This document shows, in pieces, positions 9,146-17,034 of a DNA stretch of 64,000 nt. The notes beneath the pieces were generated by a model, which saw only the letters and a list, made by a program, of their open reading frames with translations, searched no databases and was not told the origin of the DNA. The DNA comes from Chloracidobacterium sp. (GTDB lineage: Bacteria; Acidobacteriota; Blastocatellia; Pyrinomonadales; Pyrinomonadaceae), in assembly GCA_016715795.1 (NCBI GenBank), contig JADJXP010000001.1:930001-994000 (forward strand). The letters are read 5' to 3'. How positions within the stretch are numbered: position 1 is the first letter of the stretch; every line of letters begins with the position of its first letter. The position numbers and the translations under genes are program-made.

Positions 9146-9988
9146 ATGAACATATGCGAGGCGATCGCTGAGGCGGGCAAGGTGTTAGACGCCGCGGGCG
9201 TAGCCGAAGGGCGGCGTGAGGCTGCCTCGCTCCTTGCTTTCGTGCTTGGTTGTGATAAGGCGCATCTGTTCGCTCATCCGGAACAAGCTCTCGCGGACGA
9301 TGAAGCTGAGGCGTTTCGCCAAGCGGTCGGGCGTCGGGCAGTGCGCGAGCCGATGCAATACATTACGGGCCGGCAGGAATTTTGGCGGCTGGAGTTTCTG
9401 GTAAGGCCTGGCGTGCTGATACCCCGGCCGGAGACGGAAATCCTCGTTGAGGAAGCGGTGCGATTGCTGGCGACGGGCGAACATCCGCGATTTTGCGAGG
9501 TTGGTACGGGGTCGGGATGTATTGCGGTCTCGATCTTACATAGTGTGCCGGAGGCGACGGCGATCGTCACAGAGATATCGGCCGCTGCGCTCGATGTCGC
9601 ATCAGAGAATGCCCGGAGACACGGTGTTGCCGGACGACTCGAACTTCGTGAGGCAGACACGCTGGACGGAGTCGAGGGCACGTTTGACCTCGTGGTATCA
9701 AATCCGCCATACGTCCCTGACGATCACATCGCAGGCTTGCAGGCTGAGGTTCGCGATTTTGAGCCGCTTATTGCGTTGTCGGGCGGCGAGGAAGGGCTCG
9801 ACACGATTATTCAGGTGATCAGCACGTGCCCGCCGCTGCTCATTCCCGGCGGCCATCTGCTGATGGAGATCGGCTTTGACCAATCGGAGCCGGTTCGCGG
9901 CCTGTTGTCCGGCGAGATCTGGAGAGACGTCGAATTTTTGCCCGACCTTCAGGGCATCCCGCGCATCCTAAGAGCTAGGCTTGTGTAG
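9146..9988 (+). CDS. prmC: Peptide chain release factor N5-glutamine methyltransferase
   Basis: The 280-residue product matches PrmC/HemK: a helical N-terminal domain (to about 75), then a SAM-dependent methyltransferase with the motif EVGTGSGCIAVS and the diagnostic NPPYVP that holds the glutamine of the release-factor GGQ motif. It methylates release factors 1 and 2, improving termination. Length is normal for the family. The gene stands alone on the plus strand, divergent from the polysaccharide operon; prfA, the usual neighbour, is not adjacent. The 112-base divergent gap holds a small palindrome TTGCGATTATCGCAA at about 9059-9073 that could be an operator. Confidence 0.93.
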   Translation: MNICEAIAEAGKVLDAAGVAEGRREAASLLAFVLGCDKAHLFAHPEQALADDEAEAFRQAVGRRAVREPMQYITGRQEFWRLEFLVRPGVLIPRPETEILVEEAVRLLATGEHPRFCEVGTGSGCIAVSILHSVPEATAIVTEISAAALDVASENARRHGVAGRLELREADTLDGVEGTFDLVVSNPPYVPDDHIAGLQAEVRDFEPLIALSGGEEGLDTIIQVISTCPPLLIPGGHLLMEIGFDQSEPVRGLLSGEIWRDVEFLPDLQGIPRILRARLV

Positions 9989-10153
9989 ATCGGGAATCGC
10001 TTGCTTTCTTGCACTGAGTAGGTTTACTATTAGGCGTATATTTGCAGCAGCATTTTTGATATCGTTCTTCCGGAGCAAGAATAGGGCCGAGACGGGACTC
10101 GGACTTGCATGACATTATCCGAGGCGGTCCCGCGGATGATTGGAGGTTAGAGT

Positions 10154-10348
10154 ATGATAAACGGCTTGGTAGCGGTGGTTTCATTGATCGCCGCGGGCTT
10201 TTGTTTCTACAAGTTTCAGACGACGCCGGATGCGAGCACGATCTACATCATCGGCGGCGTTATCTTCGGTCTGCTGACGGTCGTATTCGGCGTAATGTTC
10301 CTTTCGGGCCGTGTCAACAAGTCCGAAGACATTCATATCACCGAATAG
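10154..10348 (+). CDS. Small two-helix membrane protein
   Basis: The 64-residue product starts MINGLVAVVSLIAAGFCFYKF and has two hydrophobic segments (about 4-19 and 28-50) joined by a short polar loop, ending in a charged cytoplasmic tail KSEDIHITE. A good ribosome-binding site (TGGAGG, 10140-10145) sits eight bases before the ATG, and codon use matches neighbours, so it is likely real. The upstream 165 bases contain a short hairpin (CCGAG/CTCGG near 10086) but no strong promoter match. No family is recognised. Confidence 0.7.
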   Translation: MINGLVAVVSLIAAGFCFYKFQTTPDASTIYIIGGVIFGLLTVVFGVMFLSGRVNKSEDIHITE

Positions 10349-10453
10349 CGCCGCTCACCTCGGTTCACGATCGAGCATTCGGCTTTCGGGTCGTGATGCG
10401 CTCCCTTTTCTCTTCGTGGCAACGGTCGCGTCTTTGAACGCCGCGGCTGTTTC

Positions 10454-10482
10454 TTGTTATTCGCTACGGACTTCGGTAAGAT
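10454..10482 (+). promoter_or_regulatory. Candidate sigma-70 promoter of nfu
   Basis: TTGTTA (10454-10459) and TAAGAT (10477-10482) are spaced by 17 bases in a gap that otherwise has no gene, about 45 bases before nfu. Each hexamer matches the consensus at four of six positions, so this is only a moderate candidate. Confidence 0.35.
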
Positions 10483-10527
10483 AAATGTTGAAAAAAATGT
10501 AATGATTCGCGTTGCATTTTTTTGGAT

Positions 10528-11097
10528 ATGCCAAAGATCGCCGACATACAGGAAACGCCGAACCCGAACGCCGTCAAGTTCATTCTGAGAGAGCCGGTGT
10601 CGTGGGGAACATCACATTCCTTTAAGACGGCCGAGGATGGTGCGGCAGATAAGCTGGCGAAGTCGCTCTTTGACGTTGGCGATGTGGTCTCTGTCTTTTA
10701 TATGGACAAGATGATCACGGTCGAGAAGACCGACGAGGCTGAGTGGGACGAGATTCTGCCTGAGATAGCCGTGCCGATCCGTGCGGCGGAAGCGGTCAAG
10801 CCGTCAAACGGCAATGGCCGCGGCGCCGCGTCCTCTATCGGCGGAGCTATCGCCGCCGCCGCGAGCGACGATCCCAAACTCCGCGAGATCGAAGCCCTGC
10901 TGGATGAGCGTATTCGCCCATACCTCGCCGGCGACGGCGGATGGCTTGAGATCGTTGAGTTGGCCGGTGACACGCTTCGTATCCGCTACGAAGGCGCCTG
11001 CGGCAGCTGCCCCAGCTCGCTGACGGGCACTCTGATGGCGATCGAGAACATGATCCGCGAAGAGATCGACCCAGAACTGACGGTCATCGCGGAGTAG
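10528..11097 (+). CDS. nfu: Fe-S cluster scaffold/carrier, Nfu type
   Basis: The 189-residue product has two domains: an N-terminal Nfu_N domain (QETPNPNAVKFIL to about residue 90) and, after an Ala/Gly-rich linker, a NifU C-terminal domain (about 115-189) with the cluster-binding CGSCPSS (Cys-x-x-Cys). Nfu proteins carry or assemble [4Fe-4S] clusters in the cytoplasm for target enzymes. The ATG at 10528 is preferred to TTG 10522 because PKIADIQETPNPN begins directly after it, as in relatives; no strong ribosome-binding site is seen before either. It is a single-gene unit with its own candidate promoter. Confidence 0.9.
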   Translation: MPKIADIQETPNPNAVKFILREPVSWGTSHSFKTAEDGAADKLAKSLFDVGDVVSVFYMDKMITVEKTDEAEWDEILPEIAVPIRAAEAVKPSNGNGRGAASSIGGAIAAAASDDPKLREIEALLDERIRPYLAGDGGWLEIVELAGDTLRIRYEGACGSCPSSLTGTLMAIENMIREEIDPELTVIAE

Positions 11098-11119
11098 ATC
11101 GACCGAATCCAAGAAATTC

Positions 11120-11149
11120 TTGACTTTCCCACGTTGCATTAGGGATAAT
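11120..11149 (+). promoter_or_regulatory. Strong sigma-70 promoter of GAF-like gene
   Basis: TTGACT (11120-11125) and GATAAT (11144-11149) are spaced by 18 bases; each matches consensus at five of six positions. This predicts a leader of about 105 bases before the GTG start at 11262, containing a short hairpin (GCGGT/ACCGC, about 11160-11178). Confidence 0.6.
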
Positions 11150-11261
11150 TCACAATGACGGCGGTTTGTGCCGACCGCGGTCAATTCCTGCTGGTTATTT
11201 CTGCCCAGTCCGACTACCCTGAAAACAATTCGGCATCTTTATCCGACGGAGGAGAACATTT

Positions 11262-12830
11262 GTGAATACCGAAGAACTCGAACAAAGTCTCAAGGCTGAA
11301 TTCGAGAATTATATGAAGACAGCTCTTGCCGGAATGCGGCAGGAGGCGTCCGAATTCCAGTCGAGGCTGCAGGGGCAGTTTGATGAGACTTTTAGAGGGT
11401 TTGCCGAGCGTTTTGAAGCGTCGGCTGGGCTTGACGCGGCTTTCGCATCGTCAGTTTCCGAGCACCTTCGGCTGGCACGCGACGAAGGGGCACGTATCGC
11501 TGCGGACGCTATGGTCGAGGCGGAACAGTTGGCCGGTAACACGGCTGCGGCGGCGGAACCGGCTCGGTATGACGCGATCCTCAATGCGGTCAACGATATC
11601 AGCTCACAAGATTCTCAGTCGGCGATCCTAAGGTCACTGGTCAATCAGTCGGAACAATTTGCCGCTCGCGGAGCTTTTTTCATTATAAAGAACGATCATC
11701 TTGTCGGGTGGAAGGTCTTTGGGGCTGACGCTACGACTGAAGATGCCGTTCGCGAGGTCCATTTTCCAGCATCTGCTGACACTCTACTCGGCGACGCGGT
11801 CAACACCTCACAGACCGCGACAGGCGGACGTTCCGGCGACGGTGTTTTTTTGGATCCATTGAACTTCGGCCATCCTGACGGAATGCTTGCCGTTCCGCTG
11901 GTGGTTCGCGGACGAGCCGTCGCGGTCTTGTATGCGGACGGTGGTGGAACAAACCGTGAGGCCCTCGAAACATTGGTTCGCGTCGCCGGGTTGACGGTCG
12001 AACTCAGGGCCGCGGGACATTCGATGACCGAGAACGAGGCTTTGCCTACAACATTTGAGGCCTCGCCGGCGACCGAACCGGCGTTTGCTCCGGTAGCCGA
12101 ATCCATTCCCGCGGTTGAGCCGCACTTTGCTGAAACGATCAGCGACATGCCGACGGTCTCGATCGAGACGGAGCCTGAACGACAGCCGTCTGCTGATTTC
12201 TCCTTTGCGAGTGAATCGATACCGTTCGAGGACGCTGGGACTCCGGCGGCGACGGTCGAGGCATTTGACCCGCCTCCGTTCAACACTGTTCCCGAGCATC
12301 AGCCTGAGCCGGAACCGGCAGCAGCTTCGACGGCTGGCTCAATGGTATTTGAATCGGGCGGCTCGATCGAACCGGCTGTTCCGGCAGCGTCACCTTTCGA
12401 GGCTCCGGTTGCTGAGGTCCAGGCAGCTCCGGTTGCGGTGCAGACAGCATACGAGACCGCGATCGAACCGGTCGCCGTTATTGGTGCGCCGCCGGCCGCG
12501 GGCTCGAGGTTAAGCGACCGTCCGGTCGATCTTCCGATCGATGTGCCCGAATCCGAGCGCCGGATCCACAATGATGCTCGCCGTTTTGCCCGCCTTCTGG
12601 TGTCTGAGATCAAGCTCTACAACGAGAAGAAGGTGCTTGAAGGCCGCCAGGCCCACGACCTCTACGATCGACTCCGCGAGGCGATCGACCGCTCGCGCGA
12701 GATGTATGACAAGCGCGTCCAACCGCCGGTTGCAGCAAAATTTGACTATTTTCACTACGAATTGGTCAACTCACTTGCCGAAGGCAATGTCGAGCGTCTG
12801 GGTGGCGGTTATCCCGGGGCGAGTGTCTAA
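11262..12830 (+). CDS. GAF-like sensory protein with long disordered middle and conserved C-terminal helix domain
   Basis: Starts at GTG 11262, set by a strong ribosome-binding site GGAGGAG at 11249-11255. The 522-residue product has an N-terminal coiled-coil (1-100), a GAF-like alpha/beta domain (about 103-250; GMLAVPLVVRGRAVAVLYAD), a Pro/Ala/Glu-rich disordered region (about 255-420), and a helical C-terminal domain (about 425-522, beginning SERRIHNDARRFARLLVSEI). No membrane segment, kinase, or HTH is present. GAF domains bind small ligands or mediate dimerisation; the partner is unknown. The C-terminal domain looks strongly conserved in composition and may be the effector. It is a monocistronic gene followed by a hairpin. 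Confidence 0.7.
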   Translation: MNTEELEQSLKAEFENYMKTALAGMRQEASEFQSRLQGQFDETFRGFAERFEASAGLDAAFASSVSEHLRLARDEGARIAADAMVEAEQLAGNTAAAAEPARYDAILNAVNDISSQDSQSAILRSLVNQSEQFAARGAFFIIKNDHLVGWKVFGADATTEDAVREVHFPASADTLLGDAVNTSQTATGGRSGDGVFLDPLNFGHPDGMLAVPLVVRGRAVAVLYADGGGTNREALETLVRVAGLTVELRAAGHSMTENEALPTTFEASPATEPAFAPVAESIPAVEPHFAETISDMPTVSIETEPERQPSADFSFASESIPFEDAGTPAATVEAFDPPPFNTVPEHQPEPEPAAASTAGSMVFESGGSIEPAVPAASPFEAPVAEVQAAPVAVQTAYETAIEPVAVIGAPPAAGSRLSDRPVDLPIDVPESERRIHNDARRFARLLVSEIKLYNEKKVLEGRQAHDLYDRLREAIDRSREMYDKRVQPPVAAKFDYFHYELVNSLAEGNVERLGGGYPGASV

Positions 12831-12841
12831 GAGTATTTAGC

Positions 12842-12905
12842 CCACGAATCACACGAAAGACGCGAAAAGGATATCTTCTTTCTCGCGTCTTTCGTGTATT
12901 TCTTT
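12842..12905. repeat. Imperfect inverted repeat, CACGAAAG family, copy 2
   Basis: A perfect 15-base core (12851-12865 and 12883-12897, ACACGAAAGACGCGA and its complement) is extended by weaker flanking pairing that begins with CCACGAA, as in the copy at 216-281. It lies between convergent genes and could act as a bidirectional terminator-like hairpin. Confidence 0.65.
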
Positions 12906-12916
12906 GGCAAGTGTTC

Positions 12917-13426
12917 TTACGGTTGGCGTTCGGACGGGAAGACCGGCCGCGTGGCGTCGGGTTTGTCAGGCGACGTGTGGCGATGCGTGATCTTCCACTC
13001 CTTGCCGACAAGCTTGAAGATGAGCGTCATTCGGCCGGATGCACTCTCGCTGGTGCCGTCGTTATCCTGGGTTTGTTTCCATTTGCACGTGAGCACGGCG
13101 GCGGTCTTACCGAGCATCTCGACGCGCAAGCCCGTGATGTCGAGCGTTACATTCGAGATGTGCGCGTAGGCCGAGGTGACGTTTGAATTCACATTGTCCC
13201 AGCCGTTTGTTGCCGTGCCGTTGTTGTTGTAGATCAGCAGCCGCTCACTCTTTTGATAAACAGACATTACCTGTTCTGCGTCCACACGCTTGATACCGTC
13301 AACCAGCTGGTCAAAAGCATCACGAACACCGCGCGCGGGATCAGGCCTGCCGGCCGCGGCCTTTTGCGCCGAAATGTTGAATGTAAAGGCGAGAATGATG
13401 GCTGCGATGAAGGAAATCGGTCTCAT
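12917..13426 (-). CDS. Secreted NTF2-like (DUF4440/SnoaL-type) protein
   Basis: The start at 13426 (MRPISFIAAIILAFTFNISAQ) gives a clear signal peptide; an upstream GTG/ATG frame extension would bury it. The mature part of about 145 residues begins with a helix (GVRDAFDQLVDGIKRVDAEQ) and continues in beta strands ending with GKEWKITHRHTS, the pattern of small NTF2-fold domains of the DUF4440/SnoaL superfamily. These folds bind small ligands or serve as enzymes; no specific catalytic residues can be assigned. It is divergent from the FecR-domain gene, with a 259-base AT-rich gap between them. Confidence 0.75.
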   Translation of the reverse strand: MRPISFIAAIILAFTFNISAQKAAAGRPDPARGVRDAFDQLVDGIKRVDAEQVMSVYQKSERLLIYNNNGTATNGWDNVNSNVTSAYAHISNVTLDITGLRVEMLGKTAAVLTCKWKQTQDNDGTSESASGRMTLIFKLVGKEWKITHRHTSPDKPDATRPVFPSERQP

Positions 13427-13685
13427 ATTTAATGCTCCTGTTCTATGGCTTAAATCTAGCAAATTGACGGTCAAAATTGCACTATTTCGTATCGGTAATA
13501 GGTATTAGATGCACTATTTAGTAAGCGCGGACGGCCGAAGAGCGAACTGTTGAGCCCTATTTTCCGAAGACGGGTAATCTCGGCAGTTAGGGAACGCAAT
13601 TTGCTGTAAATATCGACAAATGGTAGGGATCGTACGTTCTCCGATGCTCATGAAAAAAGGCGAACGAGGCCCAAACGGAGGTTCA
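13427..13685. promoter_or_regulatory. Divergent AT-rich intergenic region
   Basis: This 259-base gap separates divergent genes and is visibly richer in A/T than its surroundings. A TTGACG at 13464-13469 is followed 17 bases later by TCGTAT, only a weak promoter pair. A ribosome-binding site GGAGG (about 13678-13682) precedes the ATG at 13686. Nothing else is recognisable. Confidence 0.3.
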
Positions 13686-15677
13686 ATGCGTTTTTCCTTT
13701 GGCATATTCAAGTTTTCTGTCGTGGTTGCCTTTGTTTCGGCTATCGCGATCTCGGCTTTTGGCGCGACTGCGGCGCAGACGATCAATTTGCCCGCGGACG
13801 GCAATGTCGTCGTGGACGATGATCAGGCACCTGATGTAACGGCCCGCGTGGCCCGGATCAGTTTGCTCGAAGGCTCGGCAAAGGTGCGGCATTCGGGGAC
13901 GGAAGAATGGGAGACGGTAGTGCTCAATCTGCCTGTTGTCGAGGGCGATGAGATCGTCACCGATGCCGGGTCGCGGCTCGAGATACAGTTTGACCGGTTC
14001 AAGTATCTGCGGCTGGCGGACGAGTCGTATCTGAAGGTGGTAGGCCTTAAGGATGAGGGGATCGCTCTCAGTTTGCCGCTCGGCACGCTGAGCGTAAGGA
14101 TCACGTCGTTCGACAAGGAGCGATCTTTCTTTGAAATCGACGCTCCAAAGACCACGATCGCCGTTCAGGATGAAGGGACCTATCGCATTGATTCCGGCAA
14201 GCTCGATGATGCCGAGGTCCGCGTTACGGCGACTAATGGCGGCATGGCCCGCGTGTATTCGGATAACGCCGGTTTTCTGGTAAAAAGCGGCCGCAGCGCG
14301 CGTATCTATACGGGCGGCGTCAATGCCGGCGAGTGGGAAATGGCGGATGCGTCCCGATCATTTGACGGTTTCGATTCGTGGGCGGACGAGCGAGATCGCG
14401 TTTTGGCAAAACGCCTCGACGACGCTTATTACGACAAGTATTACGACAGCGATATCTACGGAGCCGAGGACCTTGACGGCTATGGCGACTGGGTCTATGC
14501 GAGCAATTACGGCTATGTGTGGCGGCCGCATCAATCCTCGCTCAACAGATGGTCCGATTGGTCGCCGTATCGCTACGGCCACTGGCGCTGGATACCGCCG
14601 TATGGCTGGACGTGGATCAACGATGAATCATGGGGATGGGCAACGTATCATCACGGCCGCTGGTTCTTTGATAACGGCTTCTGGTACTGGTCGCCTTATG
14701 GCTATTACCGGCCGGCGCGAAGCTGGTGGTATCCCGCATTGGTTGTGATCAATGTCTTTAACAACAACGTGTGCTGGTATCCGCTGCCCTATTACTACAC
14801 GTACTACAACTACAATTGCGGCTGGCGCCGACGCTGCGGTGGCGGCCATAACAACGTGCCGCACAACAATCCGCCGAATTACACGACCGGCGGCATCAAA
14901 CAGATACATCCTGTTCAGGCAACAGGCGGCATCAAGCAGATCCCGCCAAAGTCGGTGCACATACCGCCGAGCAGCGTCGTCGCTATGTCGATGGATGACT
15001 TGGGCGGAACAAAGGGCATCAAGAGGGCACCGCTCTCGGTGGCAAACACATTCATCGACAGATCGCCCGACGACGTCCAGCCGCCGGCGCTTCCGGCGTA
15101 CTCGCCTGTGAAAGCATCGCCGACGATCGCGGTCAAATCACCAAAACTGATCACTTCGATGCCGACCCTGATCAAGACGGGAGCCGGGCCGAGAAAGGCT
15201 GACGTGCCGATGGACAATGAGCTGCGAACAACCAAGATGTTCAACGGCCGACAGCCAACTATCGACGGCGGCGGCATGAGCGGCACGGGCGGGACGAAGC
15301 CGATCTTAGCGGGCCCACAGCCGCCACGCCAGACCGGTGCGATCATTCGACAGCCAAGTGTTAAGCAGAGCACCGCCGGCGATCCGCCCGTGAAGAACGC
15401 GCCGGTCTTCGCGCCGCCGGTCAAACAGGCGCCTATCAAACAATATCCGATCCGTCAGCCCAACGTGCAGGCCGATGAACCGGTAAGGCAGCCGACATAT
15501 TCTCCGCCGGTTAGGCAGCCGATAATTCGCAGCAATCCGCCGCCCGTCAAGCAGCCACCGCGGAGCATGCCGACCGTGCGAGATGATCCGCCACCGGTAA
15601 AGCATTCACCGCCGCCGAAAAGCCCGCCGGTGAAGCAGCCGTCAGTGATCAACCGAAAGGCTGCGCAGGACGGCTGA
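13686..15677 (+). CDS. Secreted FecR-domain protein with aromatic DUF6600-type region
   Basis: The start at 13686 follows GGAGG and opens a signal peptide (MRFSFGIFKFSVVVAFVSAI). The 663-residue product has a FecR-like domain (about 45-200; VVEGDEIVTDAGSRLEIQFD), then a Trp/Tyr-rich region (about 245-370) with repeated GYVWRP, GHWRW and GWTWI motifs typical of DUF6600, and a long Pro/Lys tail with repeated PVKQP/PIRQP units. FecR domains in secreted proteins are thought to bind ligands or polymers at the envelope. Several acidobacteria-like genomes encode such proteins; this is inference from memory of the family. It is convergent with the M16 peptidase pair. Confidence 0.8.
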   Translation: MRFSFGIFKFSVVVAFVSAIAISAFGATAAQTINLPADGNVVVDDDQAPDVTARVARISLLEGSAKVRHSGTEEWETVVLNLPVVEGDEIVTDAGSRLEIQFDRFKYLRLADESYLKVVGLKDEGIALSLPLGTLSVRITSFDKERSFFEIDAPKTTIAVQDEGTYRIDSGKLDDAEVRVTATNGGMARVYSDNAGFLVKSGRSARIYTGGVNAGEWEMADASRSFDGFDSWADERDRVLAKRLDDAYYDKYYDSDIYGAEDLDGYGDWVYASNYGYVWRPHQSSLNRWSDWSPYRYGHWRWIPPYGWTWINDESWGWATYHHGRWFFDNGFWYWSPYGYYRPARSWWYPALVVINVFNNNVCWYPLPYYYTYYNYNCGWRRRCGGGHNNVPHNNPPNYTTGGIKQIHPVQATGGIKQIPPKSVHIPPSSVVAMSMDDLGGTKGIKRAPLSVANTFIDRSPDDVQPPALPAYSPVKASPTIAVKSPKLITSMPTLIKTGAGPRKADVPMDNELRTTKMFNGRQPTIDGGGMSGTGGTKPILAGPQPPRQTGAIIRQPSVKQSTAGDPPVKNAPVFAPPVKQAPIKQYPIRQPNVQADEPVRQPTYSPPVRQPIIRSNPPPVKQPPRSMPTVRDDPPPVKHSPPPKSPPVKQPSVINRKAAQDG

Positions 15678-15687
15678 TCGTAGGAAC

Positions 15688-17025
15688 CTATTTTTGCAGA
15701 AAAATTGATCTGTCGGCAGCGGACGGATCACCTACAAAGGCGAAGCGAATGTTGCCGATATATTTATTGGCAACGGCCGTGACGTCCTCGGCTGTGACGT
15801 TGCGGACGCCTTCGAGAAGGTCGAATGATCTGCGCCAGCCGCCGCCGATGAGCTCGTAGCGGGCAAGCGTTGCCGCCTGGGCGGCATTGGTCTCCTGCTC
15901 AAGGTAATGGCTCGTCAGATAGAAACCGGCGATGCCCTCGAGTTCGGTCTCGGATATCGGCTCGGCCTTTAGGCGTGCGATCTCGCCGAGCATCACACGG
16001 ATGGCCTGATTAGCATCGACTGCGGTGACGTAGATGCCGCCGATGTTGACGCCCTGCTCGCGCAGAAATGCGTCGGGCGCGTATGACAGCGAGCGGCGAT
16101 TGCGAACCTCTTCAAAAACGCGGCTCTTTAGGATCTCGGTAGCTACGGTCATCGCAAACATATCGGTCGATGACAGCGGCGGCGCCGAAAAGATGCCCTG
16201 GATATAATTCGTCGGAATGCTCCGCCTGACGGTATCGAGTGTCGGTTTTGAGAAATCGAGCGACGGCAGCTTGGCGGGGCGATAGTCGCCCTTGGGCAGC
16301 TTGCCGAATGACGCCGTAACGAGCGAGCGGACCTTTACAGCATCCAGGTCGCCGACGACCACCAACAGCAGCCGCGAGGTTTGCATCAGCTCGCGATGGC
16401 GACGCTTGAGATCGTCGATCGAGAATGAGGAGACATTGGCGACCGTCCCCGAAGGGTCGTTTGCGTAGGGATGCCCGGCATAGAGTGTTCGCTCGGTGAG
16501 ATTCTGAAGAGCGGCATCAGGATCAAGTTCGGAGTTTTTGAGCGACGTAAGGATAAGCTGTCGGTTGCGTTCGACGTCGTCCGGGCCGAATGCCGGCGTG
16601 AGCATCACATCAGTAAAGATCGCCCAGACACGATCAAAACTCTGCCTCGTCGATGCCAAGGCGACTACGCTGAAATCCCTCGTGACACCGGCCGAGATAG
16701 AACTACCTGTCCGGGCGATCTCACGGCGGACCATCTGCCGCGGGAATTGCCGTCCGGCCTCGATCGCGGAATTGAGCATCAGGTTGTCGATGCCGGCAGT
16801 TTTTTCGTCGATGGTGGTCGAACCTCCTCGGATAAAGAGCCCGGCAGCAACGGTCGGCGCTGCCGCGCGACGCTTGACGATGACCTTTAGCCCATTGACC
16901 TCAAACGCGGTAACAAGGGCAGACTGTTTCGCGGCATAGTCGGACGTTTGCCCGAAACTGATCCCTGCGAACAGGAATAGAACAATAACGGCCCGGCGTA
17001 TTTTTATCGTCGTGAGTACGTTCAT
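15688..17025 (-). CDS. M16 peptidase family, non-catalytic partner
   Basis: The 445-residue product has a signal peptide (AVIVLFLFAGISFGQ) and two M16 domains. At the place where active members have His-x-x-Glu-His it reads DNLMLNSAIEAG, so zinc ligands are lost. Secreted M16 systems often pair an active subunit with an inactive one that carries the second half of the cavity. The upstream gene (17035-18546) keeps HLFEH and ends ten bases before this start, so they are one operon. The likely role is a periplasmic or secreted heterodimeric zinc protease clearing peptides. Confidence 0.85.
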   Translation of the reverse strand: MNVLTTIKIRRAVIVLFLFAGISFGQTSDYAAKQSALVTAFEVNGLKVIVKRRAAAPTVAAGLFIRGGSTTIDEKTAGIDNLMLNSAIEAGRQFPRQMVRREIARTGSSISAGVTRDFSVVALASTRQSFDRVWAIFTDVMLTPAFGPDDVERNRQLILTSLKNSELDPDAALQNLTERTLYAGHPYANDPSGTVANVSSFSIDDLKRRHRELMQTSRLLLVVVGDLDAVKVRSLVTASFGKLPKGDYRPAKLPSLDFSKPTLDTVRRSIPTNYIQGIFSAPPLSSTDMFAMTVATEILKSRVFEEVRNRRSLSYAPDAFLREQGVNIGGIYVTAVDANQAIRVMLGEIARLKAEPISETELEGIAGFYLTSHYLEQETNAAQAATLARYELIGGGWRRSFDLLEGVRNVTAEDVTAVANKYIGNIRFAFVGDPSAADRSIFLQK

Positions 17026-17034
17026 TTTTTGAAT

